A DNA stretch of 64,000 bases from Closterium sp. Naga37s-1 (GCA_947471745.1 CANJKZ010000774.1:1798001-1862000), one strand, 5' to 3'; counted from the first letter of the stretch, positions 1 to 10,850 are shown. The notes: generated by a model not told the origin, from the letters alone. Numbers and translations: made by a program.

Positions 1-59
1 CCGGAGAGGAAGAGAGGGCAGAGAGAGGGGTAGGGAAGGCAGGGAGGGCAAGGGCAGGG

Positions 60-970
60 TTGAGGTAATGGGAGCACAGCAGGCGTGGCACAGGCGCCGC
101 AATCTTAGCCAGCTAAGAAAATGAGGTTGAAATTGGCTTTGGGAAAACAAGGTCATATGCAAGGTGTGGGTGAGGAAGATACTGCAGGCGTAGCACGGGT
201 GCCAAGAACCTGGATGTAGAGGAAGATAAGGTAGAGATTGTGGAAGGGAAGCCAGAGAGGAAGCAGGCAGGGAGGGGTTAAGGGAAACACTACAGGCATG
301 GCGCGGGTGCCAGGAACCTGGCTGGAGAGGAGGATAAAGTAGAAATTGGAGTAGGGAGGAGAGGGAGGATAGGCGCAGGGAGGGGTACGGGGAGCACTGT
401 AAGTGTGGCGCGGGTGCCAGGAGCCTGGCCACAAAGAAAGATGAGGCGAGACTCGGAGTAAGAAGGAGAGGGAGGAAAAGGTCAGGGTGGGGGTAAGGGG
501 AGCACTGCAGGCATGGTACGTACGCCAAAGCTCTGGCCAGAGGGGAAAGTGGGGCAAAAAATGGATGGCGGAGGGACGAAGGTGTTAGGTGTAGGGAAGG
601 GGGGAGGGGAGGGCAGCAGGCGTGACACAAGGGCTAAAATTCTGTCATGGGGGGGAAATGGGGCAGGAAGCGGGGAGGGGGAGACGAGGAGGGTATGGGC
701 GGGGTGGGGGTAGGGGGAACGCTGCAGGAGCGGTGCGGAGGCTATGAATCTGGCCTGGGAGGAAAAAGGGGCAGAACGCAGAGGATTAAAGATTGGGAGG
801 GCATGGGCAGGGAGGGGGTAAGTGGGATGGATGAGTGATACTGGGCAAGGTGTCGAAGCAAATGGGTATAGGGCAAACAGCACAAATCAAGCTGGGGAAA
901 CCAAATTGCAGGGGGGGAGGGCACGAGCAGGGGGAGAGGAGAGCAACGCAAGGAGGTAGGGATGGCGGAC
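60..970. repeat. Degenerate ~107-bp minisatellite
   Basis: A G/A-rich block recurs with starts near 75, 183, 291, 394, 500, 607 and 720, a period of 103-113 bases. Each unit begins with a variant of GGAGCACTGCAGGC, continues with a GGCGCGGGTGCCAGGAACC-like stretch, and ends in purine-rich GGGAGGAGAGGG runs. Units differ by many substitutions and small indels, so the array is old. Open frames through it on both strands are by-products of the purine bias and are not called as genes. Confidence 0.75.
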
Positions 971-990
971 TTACTATTGGCATGCTGCAG

Positions 991-1224
991 CTATTCCATA
1001 GAGATCTGTTGCTTGTTTGTCAAGCGGTGCCTGCGCTTGGTGAGGAATAGCGCACGATCAGCGTCACGGTGGTTGTTATCATAGATGATGCATGCGTGGG
1101 AGGAGATATTGAGCAGAGCCGCAGGGGCGTTGTCTTCGAACTCAACAACGGCAGAGATGCGGAGGTATGCGGGGTCATCTTGCAGGGGCGAGAATTCTTG
1201 GGTGCAAATGTTTATTTTTGCACA
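991..1224 (-). other. Possible exon remnant, unrecognised
   Basis: The minus strand is open for 77 codons up to a TAG at 991-993. The translation has balanced composition with acidic and basic residues, unlike the repeat-driven frames nearby, and ends in a basic stretch (KRRHRLTNKQQ). There is no start codon in frame, so it would have to be an internal or last exon, or a piece of a dead element. I do not recognise a family. It lies directly left of E1, which may have landed in or beside it. Confidence 0.25.
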
Positions 1225-1297
1225 TCAACCAGCCGCCTACATCTCATTTTCATTTCGTGTGTGCTCATTATATTTTACATGTGTTCTGTGCGCATTC

Positions 1298-1429
1298 TGT
1301 CAAACTTATATGCTGCACATTGTGTAGTCTGTAGTGGGGTAGCCTATATGGGGTACAACACAACTCAGGGTTAGTACTTGTACTCATCCTGCTGCTAGTT
1401 AGTCCTCATTCTCGTTCGTAACTTTGACA
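1298..1429 (+). repeat. E1 5' LTR
   Basis: 132 bp, TG...CA ends. It contains the family core GTAGTGGGGTAG followed by a GGGGTACAAC block. This is very short for a copia LTR. It differs from the 3' copy by about five substitutions and a small indel near its right end. Confidence 0.9.
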
Positions 1430-1460
1430 TGGAATCAGAGCAGGTTCCTTGGGCCCACCA
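1430..1460 (+). promoter_or_regulatory. E1 primer-binding site and GGGCCCACCA leader motif
   Basis: TGGAATCAGAGC follows the LTR directly and is one base off TGGTATCAGAGC, the complement of the initiator tRNA-Met 3' end used by many plant copia elements. At 1451-1460 is GGGCCCACCA, found at a similar place in E2, E3 and E4. Confidence 0.75.
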
Positions 1461-1479
1461 CATGCTGCGCTGCTAGTAC

Positions 1480-2446
1480 CCCTCTTGGCCTTGGCCCCTT
1501 GGCCCTTCGCGTTTTCCTTGGCCCGTCGCGCCCCTTAGGCCCGTCGCGCCACCCTACGGCCCTTTCGCCCCTAGGCCCCGGCCCCTTGGCCCGTCGCGCC
1601 CCTAGGCCCGTCGCGCCCCTAAGGCCCGTCGCGCCACCTCACGACCCTTAGGCCCGTCGCGCCACCCCACGGCCCCATCGCCCGTCGCGCCCCTAGGCCC
1701 GTCGCGCCACCCCACGGCCCTGTCGCCCGTCGCGCCCCTAGGCCCGTCGCGCCCCTTAGGCCCGTCGCGCCACCCCACGGCCCTTTCACCCCTAGGCCCC
1801 GGCCCCTTGGCCCGTCGCGCCCCTAGGCCCGTCGCGTCCCTTAGGCCCGTCGCGCCACCTCACGGCCCCTTCGCCCGTCGCGCCCCTCAGCCCCTTCGCC
1901 CCTCGGCCCCGGCCCCTTGGCCCGTCGCGCCCCTAGGCCCGTCGCGCCCCTTAGGCCCGTCGCACTACCCCACGGCCCCGTCGCCCGTCGCGCCCCTCGG
2001 CCCCTTCGCCCCTCGGCCCCGGCCCCTTGGCCCGTCGCGCCCCTAGGCCCGTCGCGCCCCTTACGCCCGTCGCGCCACCCCATTGGCCCCATTCGCCCGT
2101 CGCGCCCCTCGGCCCCTTCGCCCCTCGGCCCCGGCCCCTAGGCCCGTCGCGCCCCTTAGGCCCGTCGCGCCACCCCACGGCCCCCCTTCGCCCCTAGGCC
2201 CCGGCCCCTTGGCCCGTCGCGCCCCTCGGCCCCCCAAGCCCCTCGGCCCCTAGCCTAGGCCCCTCGGCCTCGTGTTTGGCCCCTCGGCCCCGCCCCTCGG
2301 CCCCTAGTCTCGGCCCCTCGGCCTCGTGTTTGGCCCCTCGGCCCCGCCCCTCGGCCCCTAGGCCCCTAGCCTTGGCCCCTTGGCCTCGTGTTTGGCCCCT
2401 CGGCCCCGCCCCTTGGCCCCTCGGCCCCTAGTCCCCTCGACCCCTC
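1480..2446 (+). repeat. E1 leader array, C-rich
   Basis: Nearly a kilobase of imperfect tandem repeats of CCCGTCGCGCC and CCTAGGC units, joined in higher-order blocks, with the other strand G-rich. No other element in the window shares this unit. It occupies the 5' untranslated leader position and runs straight into gag codons at 2474, so the first ~125 codons of gag seen in E3 are missing. Open frames on both strands (Arg/Ala/Pro-rich) reflect composition only. Confidence 0.85.
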
Positions 2447-5400
2447 GGCTTGAAGCAAGCGCCTAGGGAGTGGAAGACAGTAGCGGACCTGGTTACCCAC
2501 CTGCGCTCTAGCGACGCTCGCTACCGTGCTACCGTCCCTGCTGAGTTCCTTGCCACGAACCAGCCCCCCATGTTCATCACCCTCTACTTCATAGTCTCTC
2601 GCCTCCCTGACTCTCTTCGCTCTGTCAGGGACCATTTTCTCTCCCTAGACCCCACCTCCCTCATTGTTGACCTCCTCGAGCAGCATCTCCCCGCAGCTGA
2701 GACTAGTGCAGTTGCTGTAGGTGCTGCTCGTGGCACTCCGCGCCCGCCCTTCTTTGAGGGGTGCTCCCCCTCCCCCCTTTCCCCCTCCTTCGCCTTTGCT
2801 GCTGCTGCAGACGTCTCTGTTACTGAGGACGTCGGTGCTACTTTGACTAGTGCGAAACACCGCAGCAGCAAGGGCAAGGGTGGCCGGGGTGGTGGAGGTG
2901 GCAGCGGTGGAGGTGGAGGTGGCAGCGGGAGCGGTGGTGGGGGCAGCGGGAGCGGTGGTGGGGGCGGCAGTGGAGGTGGTGGAGGCTGTGGGACTGGTGG
3001 CGGGAGTGGGGGCTCTGGTGGCGGCGGTGGAGGCAGCGGAGGGAGTGGCGGCAGTGGAGGCGGTGGGACTGGTGGTGGTAGGTCTGGACCTCGGCGTGGA
3101 GGCCCTGGTGGTGGTCAGCGGCAGCAGCAGCAGCGTTGGAGCGAGACCCAGTCGCCCCAGCAGCTCCGTGAGTGGTTGGTCCAGCGTGGGCCAGGTGGGG
3201 GTAGTGAGAGCTGCCCGTATGTCATTCGCACGGGTGTCCGTGCGGGCTAGACATGCGGGAGGCTTCACACTGAGCACCGCTGCTTCGCCCGCCTTGACGA
3301 CGCCTGGCGTGCTGAGTTTAGTGACGACATCGAGCACCCTCGCTGGGCGGAGTTGCTTAGGTCGGGAGTTGCTATATTTGACCTAGATTATGATGCTATT
3401 ATCTTTGCCTTGTATGCTTTGTCTTTTAGTGCTGAGGGTGACTGTTACCGGTGTGTGCCACCTGACCCAGGTATAGCGGCTGCTGCTCTAGGTGCTAGTG
3501 CGTCTGGTACTCCCCCTGGTACTGCGCCTGCTGAGGCCTTGCACACCTTCATGTTGGACTCCGGCGACTCGCGCTGTTTCTTTCGTGACAGCACCACTCT
3601 CACTCCTCTCCCTGCACCTGTCCCAGTCAGACTGGCTGACCCCTCTGGGGGCCCGGTCGTTGCCCGTTCCTCCACTTTCCTCCCGTGTCCGGCGGTTCCG
3701 TCCGGCTCACTATCAGGTCTTCACCTCCCCTCGTTCTCTACGAACTTGGTGAGTACCGCTGCCCTTCAGGATGCGATGGTCACTACCACCACTCCAGGGG
3801 GTCAGCGTGTGTCGATCTGCACGTGCACACGGACGGGGCGTCACCTGGCTACGTTCACTTGTCGGCCAGGGTCGAGTCTGTACACGCTGGCTACCAAGCC
3901 TCCTCAGGTCGTTGCGTCTGCTCAGGTGTCCGCGTCAGGTCAGGTAGCCGCCTCTTGCTCGTGTCGCCTCCTGTCGCACCATACTCTTCTGTGGCACCAC
4001 CGCCTGGGTCACCCCTCCCTGCCACGCCTTCGTGGCATGCACTCCCGGTTTCTCGTCTCTGGTCTTCCCAGGTCTCTGCCTCCCCTCCCGCACTCGCCTG
4101 CCCTGCCATGCCTTCCTTGCGTCGAGGGGCGGCAGCGCGCCGCTCCTCACTCCTCCTCGTTTCCCCTGACGACTGCTCCCCTGCAGACTCTCCACATGGA
4201 CGTGTGGGGCCCAGCCCGCGTTAGTGGACAGGGCCGCGAGCGCTACTTTCTGCTGGTCGTTGACGACTTCACGCGGTACACCACGGTCTTCCCCTTGCGC
4301 AGCAAGGGTGAGGTCCTTGATGTCTTGATCCCTTGGATCCGCACAGTCCGTCTCCAGCTTCGCGAGCGCTTCGGTACGGACCTTCCGGTCCTACGTCTGC
4401 ACTCTGACAGAGGTGGTGAGTTCTCCTCCGACCTCTTGCGGGATTTTGTCGTGGGGAGGGCATTCTCCAGTCGTTCACGATTCCGGACTCCCCTCAGCAA
4501 AATGGGATTGCTGAGCGCTGCATTGGCTTAGTCATGGAGGTCGCTCGTACCTCCATGATCCATGCGGCCGCTCCCCATTTTCTGTGGCCGTTTGCGGTCC
4601 GGTACGCTGCGCATCCGCTCAACCTCTGGCCCCGTGTCTCCTTGCCGGAAACCTCGCCCACACTGCGTTGGACGGGGAAGGTTGGCGATGCGTCGGTGTT
4701 CCGGGTCTGGGGTTCTCGTGCCTTTGTTCGCGATACGTCCGCGGACAAGCTCTCCGCCCGCGCCATTCCCTGCGTCTTCCTTGGCTTTGTCCCTGACGCG
4801 CCTGGCTGGCTGGCAGTTTTACCACCCAACCTCGCGCCGTGTCCTCCCGTCACAGGACATCACGTTTGACGAGTCGGTTCCCTTCTACCGTCTCTTCCCC
4901 TACCGCTCTGCCCCTCCCCCAGCCCCGCCGCTCTTCCTCGCTCCCGGTCCACCTCCGGTAGACCCCCTCCCGCCCCAGAGTCCTGCTCCCTCGGATGTGT
5001 CTAAGGTAGACCCTCTCCCTGGTACTACGCCTGTTCAGGTAGCTGTCGGCTCAGGTGCTGCTCGAGGTGCTGCGTCTGGGGGTGCTGCGTCTGGGGGTGC
5101 GGAGCCGGGGGGTGCGGGGTCTGAGGGTGCTGGGTCTGGGGGTGCTGAGCCTGGGGGTGCTGAGCCTGAGGGCGTTGAGCCTGGGGGTGCTGAGTCGGAG
5201 GGTGCGGAGTCTGGGGGTGCTGCGCCTCGGGGTGCTGCTTCGTCTGGGGGTCCTGCTGGTGCTTCGCAGCAGCTGCGTGAGTGGCTTGTTCGGCGCGCAC
5301 ACCGTCGGAGTGGACCTCCCGGAGCTAGAGGCTCTGGAGACACTGGAGTTGGCGGTACTGGAGGAGCTGCGGCTACTGGTCCTAGAGGTGCTCGTACCAG

Positions 5401-7891
5401 TGGTGCTGGAGCTTCCGGGACTAGTGGTGTTGGGTGCGCTGGAGCTGGAGACCCTACGGAGCCTGGAGCAGCTGGCGCTAGAGGCGCTGGAGCTTGAGGA
5501 GCTGGAGTTGGTGGCCCTGGCGCAGGAGGCGCTGGAGCTGCCGGAGCTGGAGTTGGAGGCACTGGCGCCGGAGGCGCTCGAGCTGCAGGAGCTGGAGCTG
5601 TTGACCCTAGAGCTGGAGGTGCTGAAGGCACTGTGCAGCCGCGACCGTACTTCGTTCCCCTGCTTCAGCGGGTTCTTGGTGTCCCGTCTTCTACTGGTCT
5701 TCCTCCTCCCTTCCTGTGTCCACTGCCTTACCAGTCGCAGCCGCCGTTACAGCCAGCCTCCCCGCTGCCTGCTCCCTCTCCTTACACTGAGCAGTCCGGC
5801 GGTCTTACAGAGCGTTGTGAGCCTACATTTCGTCTTGTCTCGCCTCTTCGCACTGCTCGTCGCGCTCCTCGTTCGCGTCCTCCTCCTGTCCCCGGCACGC
5901 ATGCTATTGCACTTCGTCCTTCCTCTGTTCCACTGCGTGTTCCTCTCCGTGCTCCTCCTGAGTCCTCTCTTCCTGCCATCCCTGATCCTGAGTCTGACCT
6001 CGCTCGTGCTGCCAGTCCCACTGTCTCTTGTCTCCTCACCACTGTTGTCTCTGACCCTTTCTTTGAGTCCACTGCAGCGTCTGCCCTCGTTGCTGAGCTG
6101 CTTGACTTTGCTGCTGCCTGTCGTCTAGACTACGCCACTGCTCTTGTTACTGAGTCTAAGTCTGCGAGTCCTCCGTCCGTCGGGGGTGAGTGTGCTCTTG
6201 GCACAGATGTCCTTGAAGACAAGCAGGAGAACTTTGAGTGTCTTGCAGGCTCTGTACCTCATTTCGCTTCCATGCTGCTTGCCCCTGAGGGAGACCCGGA
6301 TGCACCAGACATCCCGACCCCGCGCTCTTACGCAGAGGCGATTACGGGTCCTTACTCCTCTCAGTGGCAGGCAGCTATGGATGCCGAGATGGCATCTTGG
6401 AAGTCCACAGGCACCTACGTCGATGAAGTTCCCCCGTCTCGGGCGAACATAGTCGATGGCATGTTGATTTTCAGGGTGAAGCGGCCGCCAGGTTCTCCGC
6501 CTGCCTTCAAGGCGCTTTACGTTGCTTGAGGCTTCAGTCAGCAACAGGGAGTTGACTACTTCCAGACCTTCTCCCCCACCCCGAAGATGACTACTCTTCG
6601 GGTGTTGCTGCACGTCGCTGCTCAGCGGGAATTCGAATTGCACTCTCTGGACTTCAGCACAGCTTTCCTGCAGGGCAACCTGCACGAGGAGATGTGGCTG
6701 CGCTGACCACCTGGTTTCACCGGGACGTGACCTGCAGGTACTCAGTGGAGCCTCCGCCGGCCAGTCTACGGTCTTCGCCAGGCGCCTCACGAGTGGCACA
6801 ACACACTAAGTACTACACTTGCAGCTCTTGGGTTTGCTCCTTCTACAGCGGACCCGTCGCTGTTTCTACGCACCGACACCTTGCTGCCGCCGCTCTACGT
6901 CCTCGTGTACGTTGACGACCTCGTCTTTGCCACTGCTGACACTGAGGCACTGACCCTTGTCAAGTCCGAGCTGTAGAAGAGACACACCTGCACTGACTTG
7001 GGTGAACTGCGCAGCTATCTTGGCCTGCAGATCACCCGGGACAGAGCACGGCGCACCATCACCCTGACTAAGTCACACATGGTGCACCAGGTCCTTCAGC
7101 GCTTCGGCTTCCAGTTCTCCTCGCCACAGCCCACTCCTCTGTCTACCAGCCACTCGCTCTTAGCTCCACCTTCGGACGAGTCCGTAGAGCCGAGTGGTCC
7201 GTACCCAGAGCTTGTGGGTTGCCTCATGTACTTGATGACGTGCACACGACCTAACCTCGCGTACCCTCTCAGCCTTCTGGCTCGCTCCGTGGCTCCCGGT
7301 AGGCACCGAAAGGTGCACTGGGATGCTGCAAAGAGGGTACTGCGTTACCTGTGCAGTACGTCGGGCATGGGGCTTGTGCTTGGAGGACGGGGTCCAGTTG
7401 TTCTCACTGGTCACGCAGACGCTTCCTGGGTTGACGACTCTGCTACGCAGCGGTCGTCACAGGGTTACACCTTCAGCCTTGGTTCCAGCTCTGTTTCCTG
7501 GCGGTCTACCCGCTCGTCTTCGGTTCTCAGCTCCAGTTGTGAGGCTGAGATCTACGCAGGGGCCATGGCTGCACAGGAGCTACGCTGGCTCACCTACCTG
7601 CTGACTGACTTGGGAGAGCAGCCTCGTTCGCCTCCAGTTCTGTACGTAGACAACAAGGCCATGATTGCCTTGTGTCAGGAGCACAGACTGGAGCACAGAA
7701 CGAAGCACATCGCTCTGCAATACTTCCTTGCTCAAGAGTTGCAGCAGCGTGGCCAGCTTCGTCTTGCGTACGTGGCCACTCGGGCCAACACTGCTGATGT
7801 CTTCACCAAGGCACTTCCGCCTGGTGATCATCAGCGCTTTGCTGCTGTGTTAGGCCTTGTGCCTACTTTGCCTCACTTGCTTACTGCTTGA
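2447..7891 (+). pseudogene. E1 gag-pol pseudogene
   Basis: Compared with E3, the gag N-terminus is gone and is replaced by codons for GLKQAPREW at 2447-2473, which look like a reverse-transcriptase motif. Then come gag, a Gly/Ser linker, and a zinc-type site broken by TAG at 3248-3250. The same frame continues through the protease (DSGD in place of DSGA near 3557) and the integrase zinc region and catalytic Asp residues until a one-base loss near 4450. Another shift follows near 4810. The RT part has TGA codons near 6528 and 6704 and a further break before 6900. YVDD is present near 6908, a TAG lies at 6974-6976, and RNase H is open to the TGA at 7889. Many stops are C-to-T changes. It cannot encode a working polyprotein. 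Confidence 0.9.
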
Positions 7892-8094
7892 CTCTGCTTG
7901 TACTGTGATCTCCATATATACCTGCATGCTTGCACTTGCTAGGGTATGATCATTGTATTGTTTGTTCTCTTTATATAACTCTGCATGTGAATTGGCCTTG
8001 TGGCCCTTTGCTTGTGCTCGGACTGTGTGGTGACTTTGTGATCCACCCTGAGCTTGCTTTGCTTTTCTTGACTGGTCTTGTGACCACTTGTTCT

Positions 8095-8117
8095 CCCCCA
8101 CTTTGCCTATGGGGGTG
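8095..8117 (+). promoter_or_regulatory. E1 polypurine tract in a hairpin
   Basis: The purine run TGGGGG at 8110-8115, next to the 3' LTR, should prime plus-strand DNA synthesis. CCCCCA at 8095-8100 can pair with it across a 9-base loop. The arrangement recurs in E3, E6 and, with one fewer C, E4; E2 has a shifted CCCAC/GTGGG version. Confidence 0.55.
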
Positions 8118-8248
8118 TGTCAAACTTATATGCCGCACATTGTGTAGTCTGTAGTGGGGTAGCCTATATGGGGTACAACACAACTCAGGGTTTGTAATTG
8201 TACTCATCCTGCTGCTAGTTCATCTCATTCCCGTTCGTAACTTTGACA
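8118..8248 (+). repeat. E1 3' LTR
   Basis: 131 bp, TGTCAAAC...TTTGACA, matching the 5' LTR with a handful of changes. It is followed by CATTT, the presumed target duplicate of CATTC. Confidence 0.9.
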
Positions 8249-8323
8249 CATTTGTCTTTGCATTTTGTGTGTTTTTCTTTGCATCTGTTGTCGCGTGCAT
8301 TTTCTGTTTTGTGTTCATTGTTC

Positions 8324-8456
8324 TCATGAAGCACTCAAATGAAGCTCTCATGAAAGCTCAAATGAATCTCAAGCGCTCAAATGAAGCTCTCATGAATCTC
8401 AAATGAAGCTCTCATGAAGCTCAAATGAAGCTCTCATGAAGCTCAAATGAAGCTCT
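8324..8456 (+). repeat. 20-bp tandem repeat
   Basis: About six to seven imperfect copies of CTCATGAAGCTCAAATGAAG. The array has no unique spacers of constant length, so it is not a CRISPR array. The bases from 8249 to 8804 otherwise show nothing recognisable. Confidence 0.7.
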
Positions 8457-8804
8457 TACGGGACTCACATGGGACTCCCATGAAAGTCCCATAAGCCTCA
8501 AATATTTCATGCGAGGCTCAATTGAGCGGGTGGTGTACCGGGGGGCTCAAATGGTTGATTGGCGAGGGTGTGCCTTAGACCTTTTTCACGCTGGTCAATG
8601 GTGCGAAAGTCAAGACCTGTGTGTAGGGTCCTTCCTGACACGCGCGTGTGGCCCCACAGGGCACGCACATGTGTCGCAACTGTTGCGCATGTGTCACAAC
8701 TATTGCGCGTGCACTGTACAACACGATTGCAATAGAACAGAGCATATTATTGCCCTGTAACGCACTGTACAACGCATGATCGTGTTCATGATCGTGCTGT
8801 ACAG

Positions 8805-9615
8805 CATGACCGAGAAATATTGGTTCTTTTATGGGCAGTCATAGAAACTTTGAAATTTATTGCAGCGCATCACTGGTCTATCACAAATCGTTACTTGTTC
8901 CCCCAAATCTATCACAATTCGTCGTCCGGGAATCGCCCCTCGTCGTTCATTATTGGCAAATTCTATCACGGATAGTTACAATTGAAACTTAGCACAATTT
9001 GTTATGATTTCGATGACCCGCCTTGATACACTGTGCATTAAACGGGACTATATTTTGGGCGTATTTGTCTTATATGCGTGACCTTTTCTATGCAAAGATA
9101 CATGGTTACAGTTCAATCAATATAACAATCAAAAAAATCGACAAAAAATGCAACAGTGTGCGATTAATTATATTGTTCACTTTTACTTGCACAGTATATA
9201 CTTGTGTCGGGTCCTCCTAGATAAAAGCGCAATTGCCATTATAATACAGCATTTATTTAAAGGGTGAGCTTCTAATTGAGTAATATCTATAAGCGTGTGT
9301 TTATTATGCAGTGACAAATACATATTTTATAATTGTATAGCATCGAATTATTGTATGATTATATACTTGTATAATCATGTCTGCACAGTGTGTCAAGGCG
9401 GGTCATTGAAATGATGACAAATTGTGCCCAGATTCAATTGCGACTAAGTGTAAAGAACTTGCTAACAACGAGTGGCAAGTATTGATACCCAAGTGACGAG
9501 TTCTAATAGATTCGGCGGAACAAGTGACGATCTGTGATAGACCTATGATGCGTGTGATGAATTTCAAAGTTTCTATGACTGCCCGTATAATAACTCGAGA
9601 AATATCTCGGTTATG
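8805..9615. mobile_element. Foldback element with 234-bp inverted arms
   Basis: The sequence at 8805-9038 reads as an imperfect reverse complement of 9382-9615. Shared blocks in order from the outside are the CCGAGA end, GGGCAGTCATAGAAACTTTG, GGTCTATCACA, GCACAATTTGT and GACCCGCCTTGA. The ~340-base centre is AT-rich with no coding frame. This fits a non-autonomous foldback or long-TIR MITE-type DNA element. I could not find a clear target duplication. Confidence 0.75.
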
Positions 9616-10850
9616 GCGTGTGGCACAGGGATTGCTCGGGATTTCGGTTGAAAAACTGAATCCCGCGCTGACCTACGAAACGAGTAATTTCTCGCGAAAG
9701 TTACGCCGCCTTGCGTTATCATTTCAGAACAACTACAAATCGGCTACTCCAATTTTTTAACAGATAAAACAGTTATATAACTGTAAGCTTGCATGAATGT
9801 CATGAGAGCTACATTGGAGTCACATGGGAGTTCATGAGTGCTCACATTTGAGTCAACAGGGGCAATCGGTTCAAGCACAATTTGAAGCCAAATGCCCAAA
9901 AATTGGAGCAACAGTTTTAAAGTAAGGGTGCACATTCATAAGGGTGGCTTTGGGGGCATTTTTTGTGTAAAACCATTAATGTCCCCTGATTTGCGCGCGA
10001 AGTGTAGTTCGGTTTGTAAAGCTGGTGTGGGGTGAAGAAACAACACTAGCGTGGGGAGTCCATTTTGTTCAGTGTTGAACTGATAAAGCGCGCGCGGGGG
10101 TTGGGCGGAACACAAGCCCAGCGGCACAAATAACCAAGTACACACCATGAAAATGTCCCCATCAATTTGACGTGGGGGGATAACAGATTGCTAAACCATA
10201 GATACCTCTAAGCCACTACCATGAATACAACATGTCAAAACGACTTAGAACGAGGCAGACTTTCACTGCCCGCTATGTGTTTAGGGTTTCATCATCGCTA
10301 GCATACGGTTCACGGCGTGGCAAGATCGGGGAAAAACTTGGTGATGCGGCGACTCGTTCTCCAGTCGTGGCATGACATAAACCGCTTGAGAGCACGCTCG
10401 CCTGGTGTGGGAAGGCGCGATACGCTCTCGCCTTCCCTACCTTATTCCCTCCGCCCGACATCACGCCCTGGCCGTGCGCCAGCCAGTGCCGCCTTGCGCC
10501 CTCTTTGCCGCTAAATCGCAACCTCGCCTACTCATCTCCACATCGCCGCAACATCGCCGCAACATCGCCGCAACACCCACACGCCTAAGCGCCCCAATCG
10601 CCGCCACATTGCCGCCTCGCGCGTGTAAAATCCAAATCGCCGCCAGGTCAGGAGCTTCGTCGTGTCGCTCATGCAATAGCCCGAGCATCGCCGTATCGCC
10701 GAGACATCGCGGCTTTTCGGCGCGTCGCTGCCTAAATGGCGTCACACCTTCGCATCGCCGTCACATTATCGCATCGCCGCCATGACGCACTCTCATGAGA
10801 CACATCGCCGCCTCGTGAGGCACGTCTCTTTGCGTGCAGTCCGGCCGAGG
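9616..10850. other. Intergenic, no feature recognised
   Basis: Mixed-composition DNA with no convincing coding frame. From 10530 to 10800 it becomes rich in CATCGCCGCAA units, including three near-perfect 12-base copies at about 10541-10575. Otherwise nothing can be named. Confidence 0.5.

Larger units (their letters stand above)
1298..8248 (+). mobile_element. E1: Ty1/copia LTR retrotransposon, decayed
   Basis: A full-length element of 6951 bp. It has two short LTRs starting TGTCAAAC and ending TTTGACA, a primer-binding site directly after the 5' LTR, a C-rich leader array, a gag-pol pseudogene in copia order (protease, integrase, reverse transcriptase, RNase H) and a purine tract before the 3' LTR. 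Flanks are CATTC (1293-1297) and CATTT (8249-8253), a target duplication with one mismatch. About seven differences between its LTRs make it older than E2, E3 and E4. Confidence 0.92.

Noticed and set aside
5055-6128. 357-codon Leu/Glu-rich plus-strand frame in E1, with its counterpart at 20447-21592 in E2
   Set aside because: It is the +1 shadow of the Gly/Ala/Glu linker and Pro-rich part of pol; the true frame is supported by homology with E3.
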